Shown here: positions 35,021 to 49,000 of the stretch, one piece after another
Position numbering within the stretch: position 1 is the stretch's first letter
Layout of the letters: every line of letters starts with the position of its first letter
DNA from: Acorus gramineus
Taxonomy: Eukaryota; Streptophyta; Magnoliopsida; Acorales; Acoraceae
Direction: 5' to 3'
DNA length: 64,000 bases
Assembly (NCBI GenBank): GCA_030737835.1
Contig: CM060854.1
Coordinates: 15,887,213-15,951,212, forward strand
Program-made: the position numbers and the translations under genes
Notes under the pieces: model-generated
What the model saw: only the letters and a program-made list of their open reading frames with translations
Database searches by the model: none
Told to the model about the DNA's origin: nothing

Positions 35021-38000
35021 TGTCACGCCCCAGGGCGGCCAACCCAGGGACGCGGCAAGTGTATATATAATATCAGAATCTACACAGGAGGTCAATAATA
35101 TATATCATACACAGACAACTAGAATGACACACATGCAACAAAAGGGGATGACATGATATATACACCAAATGCGGAAGCAAAAGACTGAATCTGTGAATAA
35201 ACATTCTACAGACTCGATACTCAATCATCTGTCCTGTGAGAGCCAATATACACAAATACAACTGAACATATACAAACACGTGCCAAGCACGGAAATCAAA
35301 TACATACAGTCAAGAAGGGATGCTGATAACCTCTGGCACTCGTGGAACGTGGCGCTGCTCCGCTACTGAAGAAATCCCTCGGAAAGCTCCAACTGCTGCT
35401 CCGGCTCTAGCTCAGGCTCAGTGACCACTGGGGAAAAACATGTGCGAGGGGTGAGCCACACGCTCAGTGAACAGCACAACCCATGCATCACAGACAATAT
35501 TTACCTCAATTCCATTATTTATCTAGTCTCCAAGACATAACAACATAATCCAGTGGTTCGTACTTCGCCGAACCACCACACCCTCACCCTCACCCATCAA
35601 TGGGTGACATAGGCTATTGGGACTGATAATCATCTATTCACAAATCCAGTAGGTCGCTCATCGCCAACCCACTACACCCTCACCCTCACCCTCAACGGGT
35701 GACATAGGATTTTGGGACTGACTAGGCTGTTGGTCACCCTTGGTCCACCGATAGTCTCTCCCTCCACTCCGTAGGCCGCTTGGTCTCCACCCACAACTTC
35801 AGCACAGTCCGAAACAAAATCAGGAGGTGCCTAATGATGTGGGTCCTCCGAAGGACGGCCTTTCTAGCGCTGGGGGTAGCCTCTACCGGATCCAACGCAG
35901 GGAACAGAACAGCCTATCCATACGCATATGATCCACTCGGATCCGCCGACAATACATCTCTACCACTCAAATGTCATGAACTCTTCAGAGTTCCTCCAGG
36001 GCGCATATCCAAGATGCGGGGAATAAGTACAATCAAAAGTAATGTTGGAATATCATTGGGGGAAAGAAACTCGGGAGGGCGGCGTGAGTTCCCGATACAG
36101 GATACCCCGACAACCAAACAAGGAACACGGAGTACCCTAACACGGGTCTCACCGCTGTCCTCGCAAGGCCCCTCCCCTATAATATTCACTACACATGCTA
36201 ATAATCATACCAAACATACAACATTACTTATAATATTATTGGGACTAGAAACCTTGGGAGAGCAGCATGAGGTCCCGATACAGGACATCCCGACAACCAA
36301 ACAAGGAACACGGAGTACCCTAACACGGGTCTCACCGCTGTCCTCGCAAGGCTCCTCCCGATAATATTACCTAAGGCATGCGATTTAACATACACTAGCA
36401 TTTAATTGAATAAATAAACTAGTAGGACGCATACACAGGTCGAGGTTTCCTAACAAGAACAGGAGGCATGGTGCATGGCTCTTACACCTATCCTATGGGT
36501 GCAAGTCCCTAACATAAAAGCCTAGGGTAGCATGCATTTCTACATTTTCATCATGCTCACATGCAATACATATTATTACAGGTTAATATAATCCACGGTG
36601 CCCCAGGAGAGGTCGGTATACGCCCAAGTGCGTATAACACCTCTCTACTGGGTTGGATTGTCCCACTCACCAGTATCTGGGTCGTCGCGCGACCGCCCGT
36701 CGAGATCTGCAAGACAGGGTATTACTTGGTAAGTATAAATCCACAAATATTATTAAATACACAAATAAATACCCAAAACCCACAACAAACACCTAACACT
36801 CGGGCAAACGTGCACACGACCCGCACGCACGCTAGCCCGAGCACTCCGGCAACTACCCGCACGGCCGGCAACCACCCGCACGGCCACCCGACCGCCCGGG
36901 TGCACCGCCGCGCCTCCGCCCGAGCACCCCGCGCTCCCCCGCGCGCAGCGCCTCGCCTCGCGCACACCCCGCGCGCACCTCCGCCACCTCGCCGCGCCCC
37001 GCGCGCACCACCACGGCCTCGCCGCGCCCTCCGCGCGCACCCTGCACTCGGCCACCACCTCGCGCCCACACCACCGCTGCCTCAGCCACCACCTCGCACC
37101 CGCGCGACCTGCTCCACGCGCACCAGCCCGCCCAGCACCAGCCGCCCAGCACGACCAGCACGCGCCCCGCACGCCCGCGCGCACGCCCATGCGCACGCAC
37201 GCGCGCACGCCCGCGCGCGCCCGGCCTGCTGCGCTGCTGTGCTGCTTGAGACCTCCAGCCCGAGCACGCCAGCACTGCCAGCCCGTCCCGCACGCCCAGC
37301 ACGACCAGCCCCTCGCACCAGACCCGCGCACACCCGCGCGCACGCCGCGCGCACGCACACCCGCGCACGCACGCGCGCACGCCCGCGCGCGCCCAGCATG
37401 TGCGCTGCCTGGGCCGCTGCCGCTGCTGCCTGCGCCCGAGGACATCTCCCACCATTCCCGAGCACCCAAACCACCACCTACCGACCTCCGACCACCTCCA
37501 CCGCCCTCCGACGGCCACCCACAGCCGCCAACCTCCTCCCATACACAGATCCACACTCCTAGCATACATCTATGCAAGAAAAGTGAAGAAAAGGACCTTA
37601 CCGAGGGGAGGAAGCGAAGTCCGGGCGCTCTCCACGCGCCGAAACCTTTCTCAAAGGCTCTCTTTCACCCCGATCTACCACGGCCCTCAAAATGGCCCGA
37701 ATCAGAGGACAAAGAGAGGGGGACGGAGTGGCTAGAGTCGTCGGAATCGGGTTTTGAAGACACCGGAGTGTAGATCGGGACCCGATCTACACTTCTCGTG
37801 CTTTAGGTTTTTAGTTTTGAGGGGTGTAGGGGGCTCAAACGGAAGAAAAACGGAGAAGGGGAGAGAGAGAGCTCAAGGTCGGGGATGATGAACAGCAACT
37901 CGGGTTTTAGATCCCACTTATTTATAGTGCGCGACTTAAAAACCCGGATACGCCCCGGAACTGTGAAATTTTTGCAAACGATGCCGGAATTCGATGAAAT

Positions 38001-38191
38001 TTTCGTGAGAGGCCTAAAATGGCACTAGGACACCAAATATGCAGTTAGATTTCTAATCGGAGTCCTCTAACTCAGGACAATAGCTAACAGTCCCAAAAAT
38101 AAGCGGTTCCGATCAAAAACCGGTAAAAACTGAAAAACTGCCAGAACGCTCTAACGGTTACCAGCAGGCTAAAAGTGACACATATATAACA
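35021..38191 (-). mobile_element. Solo giant LTR C
   Basis: The LTR is 3171 bp, with plus-strand ends TGTCACGCCCCAGGGCGG and GACACATATATAACA. The flanks GTGTG and GTTGA do not form a clean target duplication. It keeps the palindrome (37768-37792), TATA box (about 37919), acceptor-like (36707) and donor-like (37600) motifs, paired ~130-bp modules (36055-36365) and two G-rich modules (35555-35705). By sequence type it is close to LTRs 1-3. Confidence 0.85.
37768..37792. promoter_or_regulatory. 25-bp perfect palindrome in giant LTR C
   Basis: Both 12-base arms are intact with central A. Confidence 0.8.
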
Positions 38192-38333
38192 GTTGATCCC
38201 CTAGCTTTCTCATGCTTCCTCTCATGATCCCCCCTGGTTTCAGCCATCAAGAAGAGCACCCAAGGATGGAGGTGGTGGTAGTGGTGGTGGTGGTCGAGGT
38301 GGTCAACACGCTTGTGAGCCCCTACATCTCCCT

Positions 38334-41300
38334 TGTTATGCATGTGTCATTTGGAGCCATTTCAGTAAGCCTTGTCACATCTGGGTCATTCAGAGCCTTT
38401 TTATTTTTTGATCGAAGTCGCTAAAATTTTGGCTTTACTATGATTGAAAAGCTAACTGCATATTATGGGTCCTGGTACTGTTTCGTACTACCCATAAAAA
38501 TTTCATCGAATTCCGGTAACGTTTTTAAAAAATTGTAGTTCTGAACCGTATCCGGGTTTTGAGAGTTCCTGGTTGGTCGAATAGTGTGAGATATTTTGAG
38601 GATGTGGTGACCTCTGGTAGCCTTACCCCCACCTTGCTTAGTGATGAGGAAACCATTGGTCTTTTGGTATGTGAGTGGGTGAGCCTAGCCCTAACCTCAC
38701 CACCCCCTTATGGTCACCCTAGACACTATTTGGGCATGAAAATGATATTTTTGCCCTCTCTCTCTCTCCCCCTCTCTCCCATTTCGTGGAACAATTTCTC
38801 TCCCTCTCTTGGTCTCTTTTTTTTCTCCTCTTTGTGTGTGAAGAAGGAGGAGGAAGAACCAATTGAAGGAAAAGATGAAGAAGCACAAGAAACAGTGAGA
38901 AAGGGTGAGGATGTGTTGTTGTTGTTGTTTCTCTTCTCTCTATCCCCTTCTCACGCCCCTTTGCACCCCTGTTTTCTGCCATGAAGGGTTTGAGGAGATT
39001 CTGATGAGGTGGTGGTAGTGGTGGTGGTTGAGGTGGTCATGGGTTTGTCGAGAACCCCGCATCTCCCCATTTCCCTCCCCCTGTTTTGGTAAGGCAACAC
39101 TCTGTATTTTAAAGATCTCAGTGAATCTAGTATTTAGAGGAACATTTTTAGGATTATGTCTTCATATAATATGATCCGCTATGTGTCTAGGTGTTATATA
39201 TGAAAATTGGGGTCATTATGATATCTGTGGTGTAAGTTAGAACCTGTTTTGCATGGCCTGTCTAGATTCGCGTAGGAATTGACCTGCTTCTGGAAATAAT
39301 TTATTTCGGGCTTGTAGAGGCAAAATTAGGTTCTAATGTCTTCATGGATTATGATCCCAGCATATCAGAGAATGTGCACGTTTTATTTCATAATTTTTGG
39401 AAGTGTATTGGGTGCTGTGGAGATCAATTAGTAGGGCTGGTTGCAGCAGGTTTGGCAGTTTTGTTTGGTTGAGTGTCAAGGAGTTGTTTGCATGTGTCTT
39501 GTGTGATAATATGGAAGTATCAGGGGTTAGGGTCTTCATGAAGTAGGCTTATATGTGTGATAGGAGGTTCCATAATTTAATTATGGATCATTGGTTGTGT
39601 TTTGCAGATCTCGTAGACCGGACGCGCGGCGATCCGGGTATCAGTGAGTGGTTTGATCCAACCCTTCGAGAAGCGTTGGATGCACATAGTCGTGCGTCGT
39701 GCATCCATTGGGCACCATGACTATACTACTTAATTAGATAAGTAGTATGGTCATGTCTAACTCATAATATGTTAGATATCTACATGCTAGACTTATATTG
39801 CATGTATTGTATCCATGTATGAATGACTGTATCGCATGCGCCCCTCTAGTATGGGCATGTATTATGTAATGTGTATGGATGTATAGAATATGGCATGCCT
39901 TAGGTAGTATTGTAATACTATTCCCACCATATTAATTGGGATATCCAGCACGATTAAGTCTGGGTTAATAACAGGCACATGCCTAATATTCCCTTGCGAT
40001 AAGACTCGAGGACGTGGTGTAGTTTTGCGCCCATGATAGTGGGGCAAAGCTATGACCAACTTCAAGAGATGATGAGCTCTCTCTCGCCCTCTCCCTTTGT
40101 ACGAACTGAGTAAGTAGATGCGATTTCCTACTCGACTCAGGTTCGTTTGGAATATTGGCATGCACCTGTTAGTGCGCGAGATCGCGCTTGACCTTCCCAT
40201 TTAAGTTGGTGATATCCAACGCAAGCTTAAGTTATGCCTTGTGTGCCTATGTGATTAATGGCCATGTATGCAGGTTGTATGATTTATTGTTTATGATGTA
40301 AATCCATGTTAGGGAGTATCCCTATAATTATTTGATAGGTTATCGTGCATGTAGTTCATGTTCATAACTAAGATATAATTCTCCTGGATATATATATGCG
40401 TATGTTAAAACTGATTAGGCCTATCTAAAATAGGCGTGGGTATGACCCGTTGTCGGGTTGTACCTTATTAGTTAGAGCGCTAGCGATGTAATCGCCCCCG
40501 TGCATCCGAGCGATACACTCGTTTGGAATTCAGGAGAATTCATTATCTTATCGGTTTTGTTAAGCCGGTAGTTGTGGCACTAAGCTAGGCCTACCCGTGC
40601 TAGGTGTGTATATGAACCGCCCTGTTGGGTTATGTGCCATGGGATTATTTCTGCGTGAGAGCAGAGGCAACCCCCTTGTGTCCGAGCGACGCAACCATGT
40701 GGGAGTACAATAGTATTCGATATCATCGATATGTGATTATCGAGAGTAGTTGTTTTTCCATTGGGTTTGCTTTGCGAACATGGAGTGTTTCCTCCCAATG
40801 TCGTCCGTGTTGAAGCGGCCCGGGTTGTAGCTGTCCTGACAGAGGGCCCCCACTTGTAGGTGCTATCGATGCATGTGACAAGATGTACTAATCGTGGGGG
40901 TATACCAGGTAGAGGCTACCCGGGAGAGGGCTAACGAATGATATTGCGAGCGTGGAATCGTTCTCCCTTGCATTGGATCAGTGTAGGAACTCCCTGGCGT
41001 TGGAAAAGCTTTCCTGACAAAGGGCTCCCATCCGTAGGTACTACCGATGCGTTCGGGAGCGTACTGATCGTGGGAGTATACCAGGTAGAGACTACCCGGG
41101 GAAAGGGCTACCGGTGGACCAAGGGTGTAGAGGAGTCTAATCTCTCCAAAAGTCCTATGTCACCTCTAAAGGGTGAGGGTGAGGATGAGGTGAAGACACG
41201 TCACCGTGAGGCCTATTCGTTGTTCGTCCGTTCCTATAGTTGTTGGGTCCGGTTGCGTATCGATGTTCAAAGACATCGTTGGATAGTTATCTTGATGTAG

Positions 41301-41957
41301 ATGATCCAGTAGAGTTGTGTAGACCAGTAATTCTGCGTCTCTTCGACCAACGGTATGGTCTCTCCCCAAAAGTTCCAAGAGTCTTCCTCCGGGAGTGAGG
41401 GTGAGGGCGAGGTTGGTCACGCCGCCGCGTGACCTTGTTATCCATTGGGTTTCCACCCATGTTTTTCCTTGAAAGGAAATTGTTTTAGTATTGAACTGTT
41501 GTATTGGTGATTGGTTTCCAGCCACTCACTGAGCTTGTAGCTCACCCCTCGCATACTGTTTCTTTTCAGGGGCAGTGTTGGGCGTAGAGCTGGAGCTTCT
41601 CTGTGGCGTGGTCTTATGTGCGTGGAGCGTTCTGTCCGGCGGGTGGCGAGTGCGAGGCTGTCAGCAGTCCTAGAGTCATTTTATGTATTGTAAATTGTGC
41701 ATGTGGCACATGGTGTATTTTATTTGGACTAGACTTGGCTCTCACAGGACATTGATTGTATATTCAAGTCTGTAATGATATTTTTGATTTACAGACTTAT
41801 TGATATTTTATGCTTTCGCCTTTTCAGTTGAGTTATCAGTTATCATTGCTTTACCAGCTTGTGTGTTATTTATTGGAGTCATTGTTGACCTCTTGTACTT
41901 GATAGCTGATATTTCATTATTGCCACATCTCGGGGACGGCCGCCTTGGGGCGTGACA
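38334..41957 (+). mobile_element. Solo giant LTR D
   Basis: The LTR is 3624 bp, uninterrupted, starts TGTTATGCATGTGTCATTTGG and ends TTGGGGCGTGACA. The target duplication is TCCCT/TCCCC (38329-38333 and 41958-41962). It is the best reference for the TGTTATGC type. The donor-like TTTTGGTAAGG (39089) and acceptor-like TTTTGCAG (ending 39607) enclose only 519 bases, without any GC-rich array. A 36-base interval then ends in GTGAGTGG (39644). Confidence 0.9.
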
Positions 41958-42079
41958 TCCCCCTTCCCTTCCCCCTCTCTTTGGTGAGTTTTCCCTCTTC
42001 TTTATTTGGGTTTTTATGAATGGTTAGGTGTTAGGGGGGTCATGCACGGTAGATGAATGGGTTAGGGTGTGTGTGAGGG

Positions 42080-42310
42080 GTTGGGGAGGGGTTAAAGATG
42101 TCTGGGCGCGCGCGCAGGGCAGCGCGTCTTGGCTTGCGGCTGGGCGCGCAGCGGGGCGCCAGCAGGCTCGGGGGTGCGTGCGCGCATGCGTACGCGTGCG
42201 GGGCCACGCGTGTGGCTGCCTGAGGGCTCAGGTAGGTGCCGGGGCGCTCGAACATGCGTGCGTACGTGCGTGCTCGCATGCGTGCGAGCCCGTATGCGTG
42301 CATGTCTAAG
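42080..42310. repeat. GC-rich stretch of giant LTR B
   Basis: A short GC-rich, GCGTGCG-rich stretch lies between donor-like TTTGGTGAG (near 41985) and the CTTGCCGATCTCGTCGG acceptor region (near 42380, where the AG has been lost). Its open frames are low-complexity. Confidence 0.55.
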
Positions 42311-42736
42311 TCTTTGGTATTTCTAGTAAATTCTAAGTGTTTTAATGTGGTTATACTCACCATTCTGATGTCCTTACCTTGCCGATCTCGTCGGATGGGA
42401 TGCGCGAGGTCCCGGGTTGCGGTGAGTGGTTTGATCCAACCCCTCAAGATACGCTCGACACGTGTAGTAGTGCGTCGCGCATTGATGGGGCACCCTAGCT
42501 ATACTACTTGTGTAGATAAGTAGTATGGCCATGCTTAAACTATAATATGTTAGATATCTTGCATGCTAGGCTTATATTGCATGTATTGTATCCATGTATG
42601 AATGACTGTATCGCATGCGCCCCTCTAGTATGGGCATGTATTTCTGTAATGTGTATAGATGTATAGTATAGGGCATGCCTTAGGTAGTATTGTAATACTA
42701 CTCCCAACATATTAATTGGAATATCCAGCATGATTA

Positions 42737-45178
42737 TGTTACGCCCCGGAGCGGCCGTCCCCGGTTTGTAACAATAATAGTCATATCAGAATATCATACA
42801 GGAGGCTAACAAGATAACCATATATAAGGACTGGTAGAGCAAGACTAGACTGGGAAGTAGAAACATAATATAAACAAGTCTGTAACCAAAAATATCATTA
42901 CAGACAGAGGGTATACAATCACTGTACTGTGTGAGCCAAGTTTGATCAACGAAGAGAATACATACATCATGTGCCCATCCACCAAAAAGAAATACATACA
43001 AAAACAACAAGACAGCTGACGACCTCGCTCGCTAATCTCAAAAGACGGACGTAACACAGGCAGCCAAGAAACACCTCATGGGAGCTCCGCCTTCGTGACC
43101 TGCTCTGCCTCCACTAGAGAGAAACAAAGGAAAACAAGGGATGAGCTAAAAGCTCAGTGAATAGTCAACCACCACACAATGAAGATAATACATAGTCAAC
43201 ACTTAAACGAATACACAACAAGTTGTCAACAAATACTCCACAATCACTCCACGTCATCCGGTAGCCCTCTCCCAGGTAGCCCTCTCCCTGGCAGCCTGCC
43301 CACGATGGTACCAGTCACGGGGAGGCACCTCACAGGGTAGTTCCGACGCTGGGTAGCTTCAACGCACGATGATGTCGGGGTGATACACTCCACACTCGCG
43401 GGGATCACATTGATCAACGTATACCAAACTCGATAACTAGCTAGTTGAAATCCATAGAATTCCCAACAGGTGCATCACGAGGATGCGGGGGAAAGCTATT
43501 TCTTATCCACACTTACTAATGTTAATTATGACCTTATAAACTAGTCATACACACATCTATCTTAAAAAAAACAGGGTATAAAGTTATTACTATGAGCATG
43601 AGGTAATTAAGCACCCACCAAACGTGCAAACAGGGTGTAAGGACAAGTAGAGGCAAGAATTATAGCTAACTCGAAGGAGCATATCAATAAGTATATGCAA
43701 ATGATCCTAGAACATGGTATTTAATCCTACATAGCACATCCATCATCATATACAAGCAATACAACCCAAAAGTTCTCTATAGTATCATCCCATTGCATAA
43801 AATACACTATAGTGCCTAACAAGCATGCTATTATTACTTCTATTGCATGGGTCGGACCACTCACCAATACCAAATCGTCACTCGCTCAATCCACGAGGAG
43901 TTGATGTGCATAGCGAGCAGGGCGGGAGTGGGAAGAGCACGACGCACTCCCACCACAGCACAAACTTGCAAGAAAATCGATAACTTCTAGTTCCTACAAC
44001 CAATGGTGCTAAAATTGAATATGATAACTCCTGACACATAAACAAGCATATATCATCAAGGCACCAACTCCATATATAGATCACAGCATGCATAATAGCA
44101 TAAAAACTCACACATGCCAGAACTGGCTCGTCTAGCCCCAAACATCCATGAACTTTCTTCACTCCAGCACCAAGTACACGTCCAATAATTCTGAAATAAT
44201 TTACACACATTCATTCACATGTGAGGATCATAATCCATGAAGGCATCGGAGTCTAATTAATCCTCTAACTGCTAGAAATAAATTAGTTTCAGAAGCTGAT
44301 CATTTCACACGCTAATCTAGACAGTCCTTAGAGATTGACTCATAACTTCCAACACAGATAACATTTTAACCCCAAATTTCATACATAGAATCTAGACATC
44401 AGCATGATCATGGAACATGAAGACTTGAACCTTAGAATATGACTCTAGGTACTAGTATTACAAGGATTTCAAGAAGACGAAGATCTGCCATACCTCTTTA
44501 AGCATTAAACAAGTCTCCCATCACCATAATCACTTTCTCCACAACTAACCACAGCTGATCAACACAAAAACAGAGCAAACAGAGATGGGAAGGAAGGGTT
44601 AGGAAGGGAGAGTAACTTAATACAAGCATACACAAGCTATTCAACATACCTGAACAACCCACACATTTCCCCCAACAATGATCCACCAAAAAATGATTTC
44701 ACAAACACCCCTATCAAACCCTCTCAACAAGGACCAGCTGAGACAGCCACAAAAGAGAGAGAAAGAGTAGTAGAAAATGAGGGTTTTAGTGAGATAAAGT
44801 CACTTGAAGGGGGGTTTATATAGTGGTGAAGCTAATAAGGGAGGTGAACTTAAGCTAAGCTTACCCAACTATTCAATAAAAAAAAAAAATAACCAATGGG
44901 GAGGTGAGACTTCTTAAGCTCACCCAAGGTGTCCCTATCACACCAAAAGGGTTATAATTATCCATAGCTAATCCACCACCAACCAGTAACAAATGAAAAT
45001 CTGGATACCAATCGGAACTGAAAACCCAAAAAAAAATAAACATTTCCAATTACGCCAAGGCAGTTATCAAACCAAAGAAAACACTGATAAATCATTCAAC
45101 TAGGGGGAACAATCACCAAAATAATAATAATAATAATAACACCCATATTATAAATTCCAAAATGACACAAACTTAACA
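42737..45178 (-). mobile_element. Solo giant LTR E, short divergent subtype
   Basis: The LTR is 2442 bp, with plus-strand ends TGTTACGCCCCGGAGCGG and GACACAAACTTAACA and a perfect duplication GATTA (42732-42736 and 45179-45183). It keeps the family's terminal GACGGCCGC...GGGGCGT motif (as GCGTAACA) but little else in common by eye. It has no GC-rich array or palindrome and appears to be a separate subfamily. Confidence 0.85.
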
Positions 45179-48100
45179 GATTAAGTCTGGGTTAATAACG
45201 AGCACATGCCTGATATTTCTTTGCGATAAGACTCGAGGGTGTGGTGTAGTTGTTGCGCCCATGCTAATGAGGCAAAGCATAGACCAACTTCAAGAGATGA
45301 TGATCTCTCTCGCCCTCTCCCTCTGCACGAACTGAGTAAGTAGATGCGATTTCCTACTCGACTCAGGTTCATTTGGAATATTGGCATGCACCTGTTAGTG
45401 CGCGAGATCGCGCTTGACCCTTCTTTTTTAAGTTGGTGATATCCACGCATGCTTAAGTTATGTCTTGTGTGCTTATATGATTAATGGCCATGTATGCATG
45501 TTTAAGTGGGCCATACCATGTATGCATGTTGTATGATTTGTTGTTTATGATGTAAATCGATGTTAGGGGTTACTCTTATAGTCAATTATTAGATGATTGT
45601 TCATATGGTTCATGCACATAGCTATGATATGATTCTCCTGTTATATATATGCACATGTTAAAACTAATTAGGCCTATCTGAAATAGGCATGGGTACGACC
45701 CGCTGTCGGGATGTACCTCATTAGTTAGTGCGTGAGCGATGTAATCGCCCTTGCATCCGTGTGATGCACTTGAATGAAATTCAGGAGAATTCATTTGTTG
45801 TATCGGTTTTGTTAAACATGTAGCTTTGGCATTAAGCTAGGCCTACCCGTGCTAGGCGTGTGTATGAACCGCCTCTTGGGTTATTTGCCTTGGGCTTATT
45901 TCTGCGTGAGAGCAGAGGTAACCCCTCGCGTCTGAGCGATGCACTCGTGTGGGAGTCCAAGAGTATTCGTTATCATCGATATGTGATTATCGAGCATAGT
46001 TGACTTTCCCATAGGGTTCGCTTTGTGAACGTGGGGTGCTTCCTCCCGACATCGTCGTGCGTCGAACACCCCAGCGTCGAAGTTGTCCTGTTTGGGTGCC
46101 ACCACTTGTAAGTGCTACTACTGATGCGTATCGCGGTACGCATCTGGCTGATGTACCGATCGTGGAAGGCCGACAGGTAGAGGCTACGCGGGAGAGGGCT
46201 ACCGGATGATTTTTGCGAGCGTGGAATCGTTCTCCCCTTCTTCGGATCCACGTTGAAGCTACCCGACGTTAAAGCTGTCCTGACAGAGGGCTCCCACCTG
46301 TAGGTACTACCGATGCGTTCGGCAGATGTACTGATCATGGGAGTATACCAGGTAGAGGCTACTCGGGAGAGGGCTACCGGATGACGAAGGGTGTAGAACA
46401 AAAGGTTTTCTTCCAACAGTCCTGTGTCACCCTTAGGGGTGAGGGTGAGGATGAAGTGAAGTCACGTCGCCACGTGACCCATTCGTTTTTCATCCGTTCT
46501 CATAGTTGTTGGGTCCGGTTACGTATCGATGTTTAGAGACATTGTTGGGCAGTTATCTCGATGTAGATGATCCAGTAGTGTTGTGTAGACCAGTAATTCC
46601 GCGTCTCTTCGACCAACGGTATGGTCTCTCCCCAAAAGTCCCAAGAGTCATCCTCCGGGAGTGAGGGTGAGGGTGAGGTTGGTCGCGCCGCCGCGTGACC
46701 TTGTTATCCATTGGGTTTCCACCCATGTTTTCCTTGAAAGGAAATTACCTTAACATTGAATTGTTGTAATGGTGATTGGTTTCCAGCCACTCACTGAGCT
46801 TGTAGCTCACCCCTCGCATACTGTTTCTTTTCAGGGGCAGTGTTGGGTGTGGAGCTGGAGCTTCCCTGTGGCGTGGTCTTATGTGCGTGGAGCGTTCTGT
46901 CCGGCGGGTGAGTCCTATAGTCATTTTATGTATTGTAAATCGTGCATGTGGCACAGGTTGTATTTTATTTGGACTAGACTTGGCTCTTACAGGACAGTGA
47001 TTGTGTATTCGAGTCTGTAATAATGTTTTTGGTTTACAGACATTGTTGATATCTTATGCTTCCGCTTTTCAGTCAGTTATCATTTATCTTTGCCTTGCCA
47101 CCTTGTGTGTTGTTGTTGGAGTCTTTGTTGACCTCAGGTATTGATAGCTGATACTATATATATTGCCGCGTCTCGGGGACGGCCGCCCTGGGGCGTGACA
47201 CGAACGCATCGGTAGTACCTATAGGTGGAAGCCATTTGTCAGGACAGCTTCAACATCGGGCAGCTTCAACGCGGATCTGATGAAGGGGAGAAAGATTACA
47301 CGCTTGCAATATCGTCCGATAGCCCTCTCCCGCATAGCTTCTACCTATTGGCCTTCCACGATCGGTACATAAGCCAGATGGGTACAGCAGTACGCATCGG
47401 TAGCACTTACAAGTGGTGGCACTACACAGGACAGCTTCGACGCTGGGGCTTCGGTGCACGACGATATTGGGAGGAAGACTTCGCATTCGCAATGCAAACC
47501 CCTATGGAAAATAAACTATCCTCGATAATCCCATACCGATGCTATTGAAATACGCCTGAACTCCAATAGAGATGTGTCGTTCAGATGCAGAGAGTCACCT
47601 CTGCTCTCGCACAGAGATATGCCCTAATGCATAACCCAACAGGCAGTTCGTACACTCGCCTAACATGGGTAGGCCTAGCTCAATCCCATAACTACTGGCT
47701 TAACAAAACCGATATGATAATGAATTCTTCTGAATTCCAATCAAGCGCATCACTCGAATGCAGGGGGGCGATTACATCGCTGGCGCTTTAACTAATAAGG
47801 TACAACCCGATAGCGGGTCATAACCACGCCTATTTCAGATAAGCCTAATCAGTTTTAACATGCGCATATATATTACAGGAGAGTTATATCATAGTTATGT
47901 ACATGAATCATATGCACGATAACATAATAATTGACTATAGGGGTCCTCCTAACATGAATAAACAACATATCATGCAACACACATACAGAGCATGGCCTAT
48001 CTACACATGCATACACAAGGGCATTAATCATTCAAGCACACAATATACAACCTAACATGCGTTGGATATCACCAACTTAAAAGGAGAGGGTCAAGCGCGA

Positions 48101-48579
48101 TCTCGAGCACTAACAGGTGCATGCCAATATTCCCAAACAAACTTGAGTCAAGTAGGAACCACATCTACTTACTCAGTTCAAACAAAGAGAGAGGGCGAGA
48201 GAGAGCTCATCATCTCTATAGGTTGGTCATAGCTTTGCCCCATTAGCATGGGCGCAACAACTACACCACGCCCTCAAGTCTTATGACCAGGGAATATTAA
48301 ATATGCACCCAGTTATTAACCCAGGATTAATCATGCTAGATATTACTAATATAGGGGGTAGTGTTTCAAACAAGGACTACCTAAGTCATGCCATATTATA
48401 TACCTCCATATAACCACACAGAACACATGCCCATACAAGAAGGGCGCATGCAAAACACGATTATTCAAACATGAATACAATACATAGGCAAATATATGGT
48501 AGAAAAGGGGGTTCTACGCAATATACGAGCTATACAAACCTAGCATACAAATATCTAGCATATTAAGGGTGCAAAGAAG

Positions 48580-49000
48580 CCCCATGGATGCGCGATGCTC
48601 GACTACGTGCATCGAGCGCATCCCGAAGGGTTGGATCGAACCACTCACCGATACCCGGGTCGTCACGCATCGCGAGGCAGCACGCGAGCAGGGCAAGTGG
48701 GGAAGCACACACGCGGAACAGCACGCATGCGAGGCAGGTAGGACAGCATGCATGTGAGATGGCACGCATGCGAAACAGGGCACGCAGGGCACAGGCACTG
48801 GGCACACCACAGGGCACGCGGGGCACAGGCGCTGGGCACACCACAGAGAACGCTGGGCACATACGTTGGTGCTGGCAGGGCATGCTGGGCGTAGCCGTTG
48901 GGCACGCTGGGCATGGGTGCTGGTGCTAGCAGGGCAGCAGACAGAGCATGCTGGGCACAGGCATCACACATAGAGCAGCACGCACGAGGGCATGGCGACA
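48580..49000. repeat. GGGCACAGG-type repeat field in giant LTR A
   Basis: Words close to GGGCACACCACAGGGCACGC recur irregularly, most densely at 48775-48920. This is the counterpart of the GC-rich stretches of the other LTRs. Confidence 0.5.

Larger units (their letters stand above)
34492..47199 (+). mobile_element. Solo giant LTR B, host of three further solo LTRs
   Basis: The own sequence is 34492-35020, 38192-38333, 41963-42736 and 45184-47199 (about 3.46 kb). It starts TGTTATGCCTGTGTCATTTGG, ends GGGGCGTGACA, and has the perfect duplication CGAAC (34487-34491 and 47200-47204). Comparison with LTR D confirms that the four pieces are in register. It was opened by C, D and E. Confidence 0.88.

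Noticed and set aside
35016-38196. A target duplication for solo LTR C
   Set aside because: The flanks GTGTG and GTTGA do not match well enough; the LTR ends are still clear by comparison with other copies.
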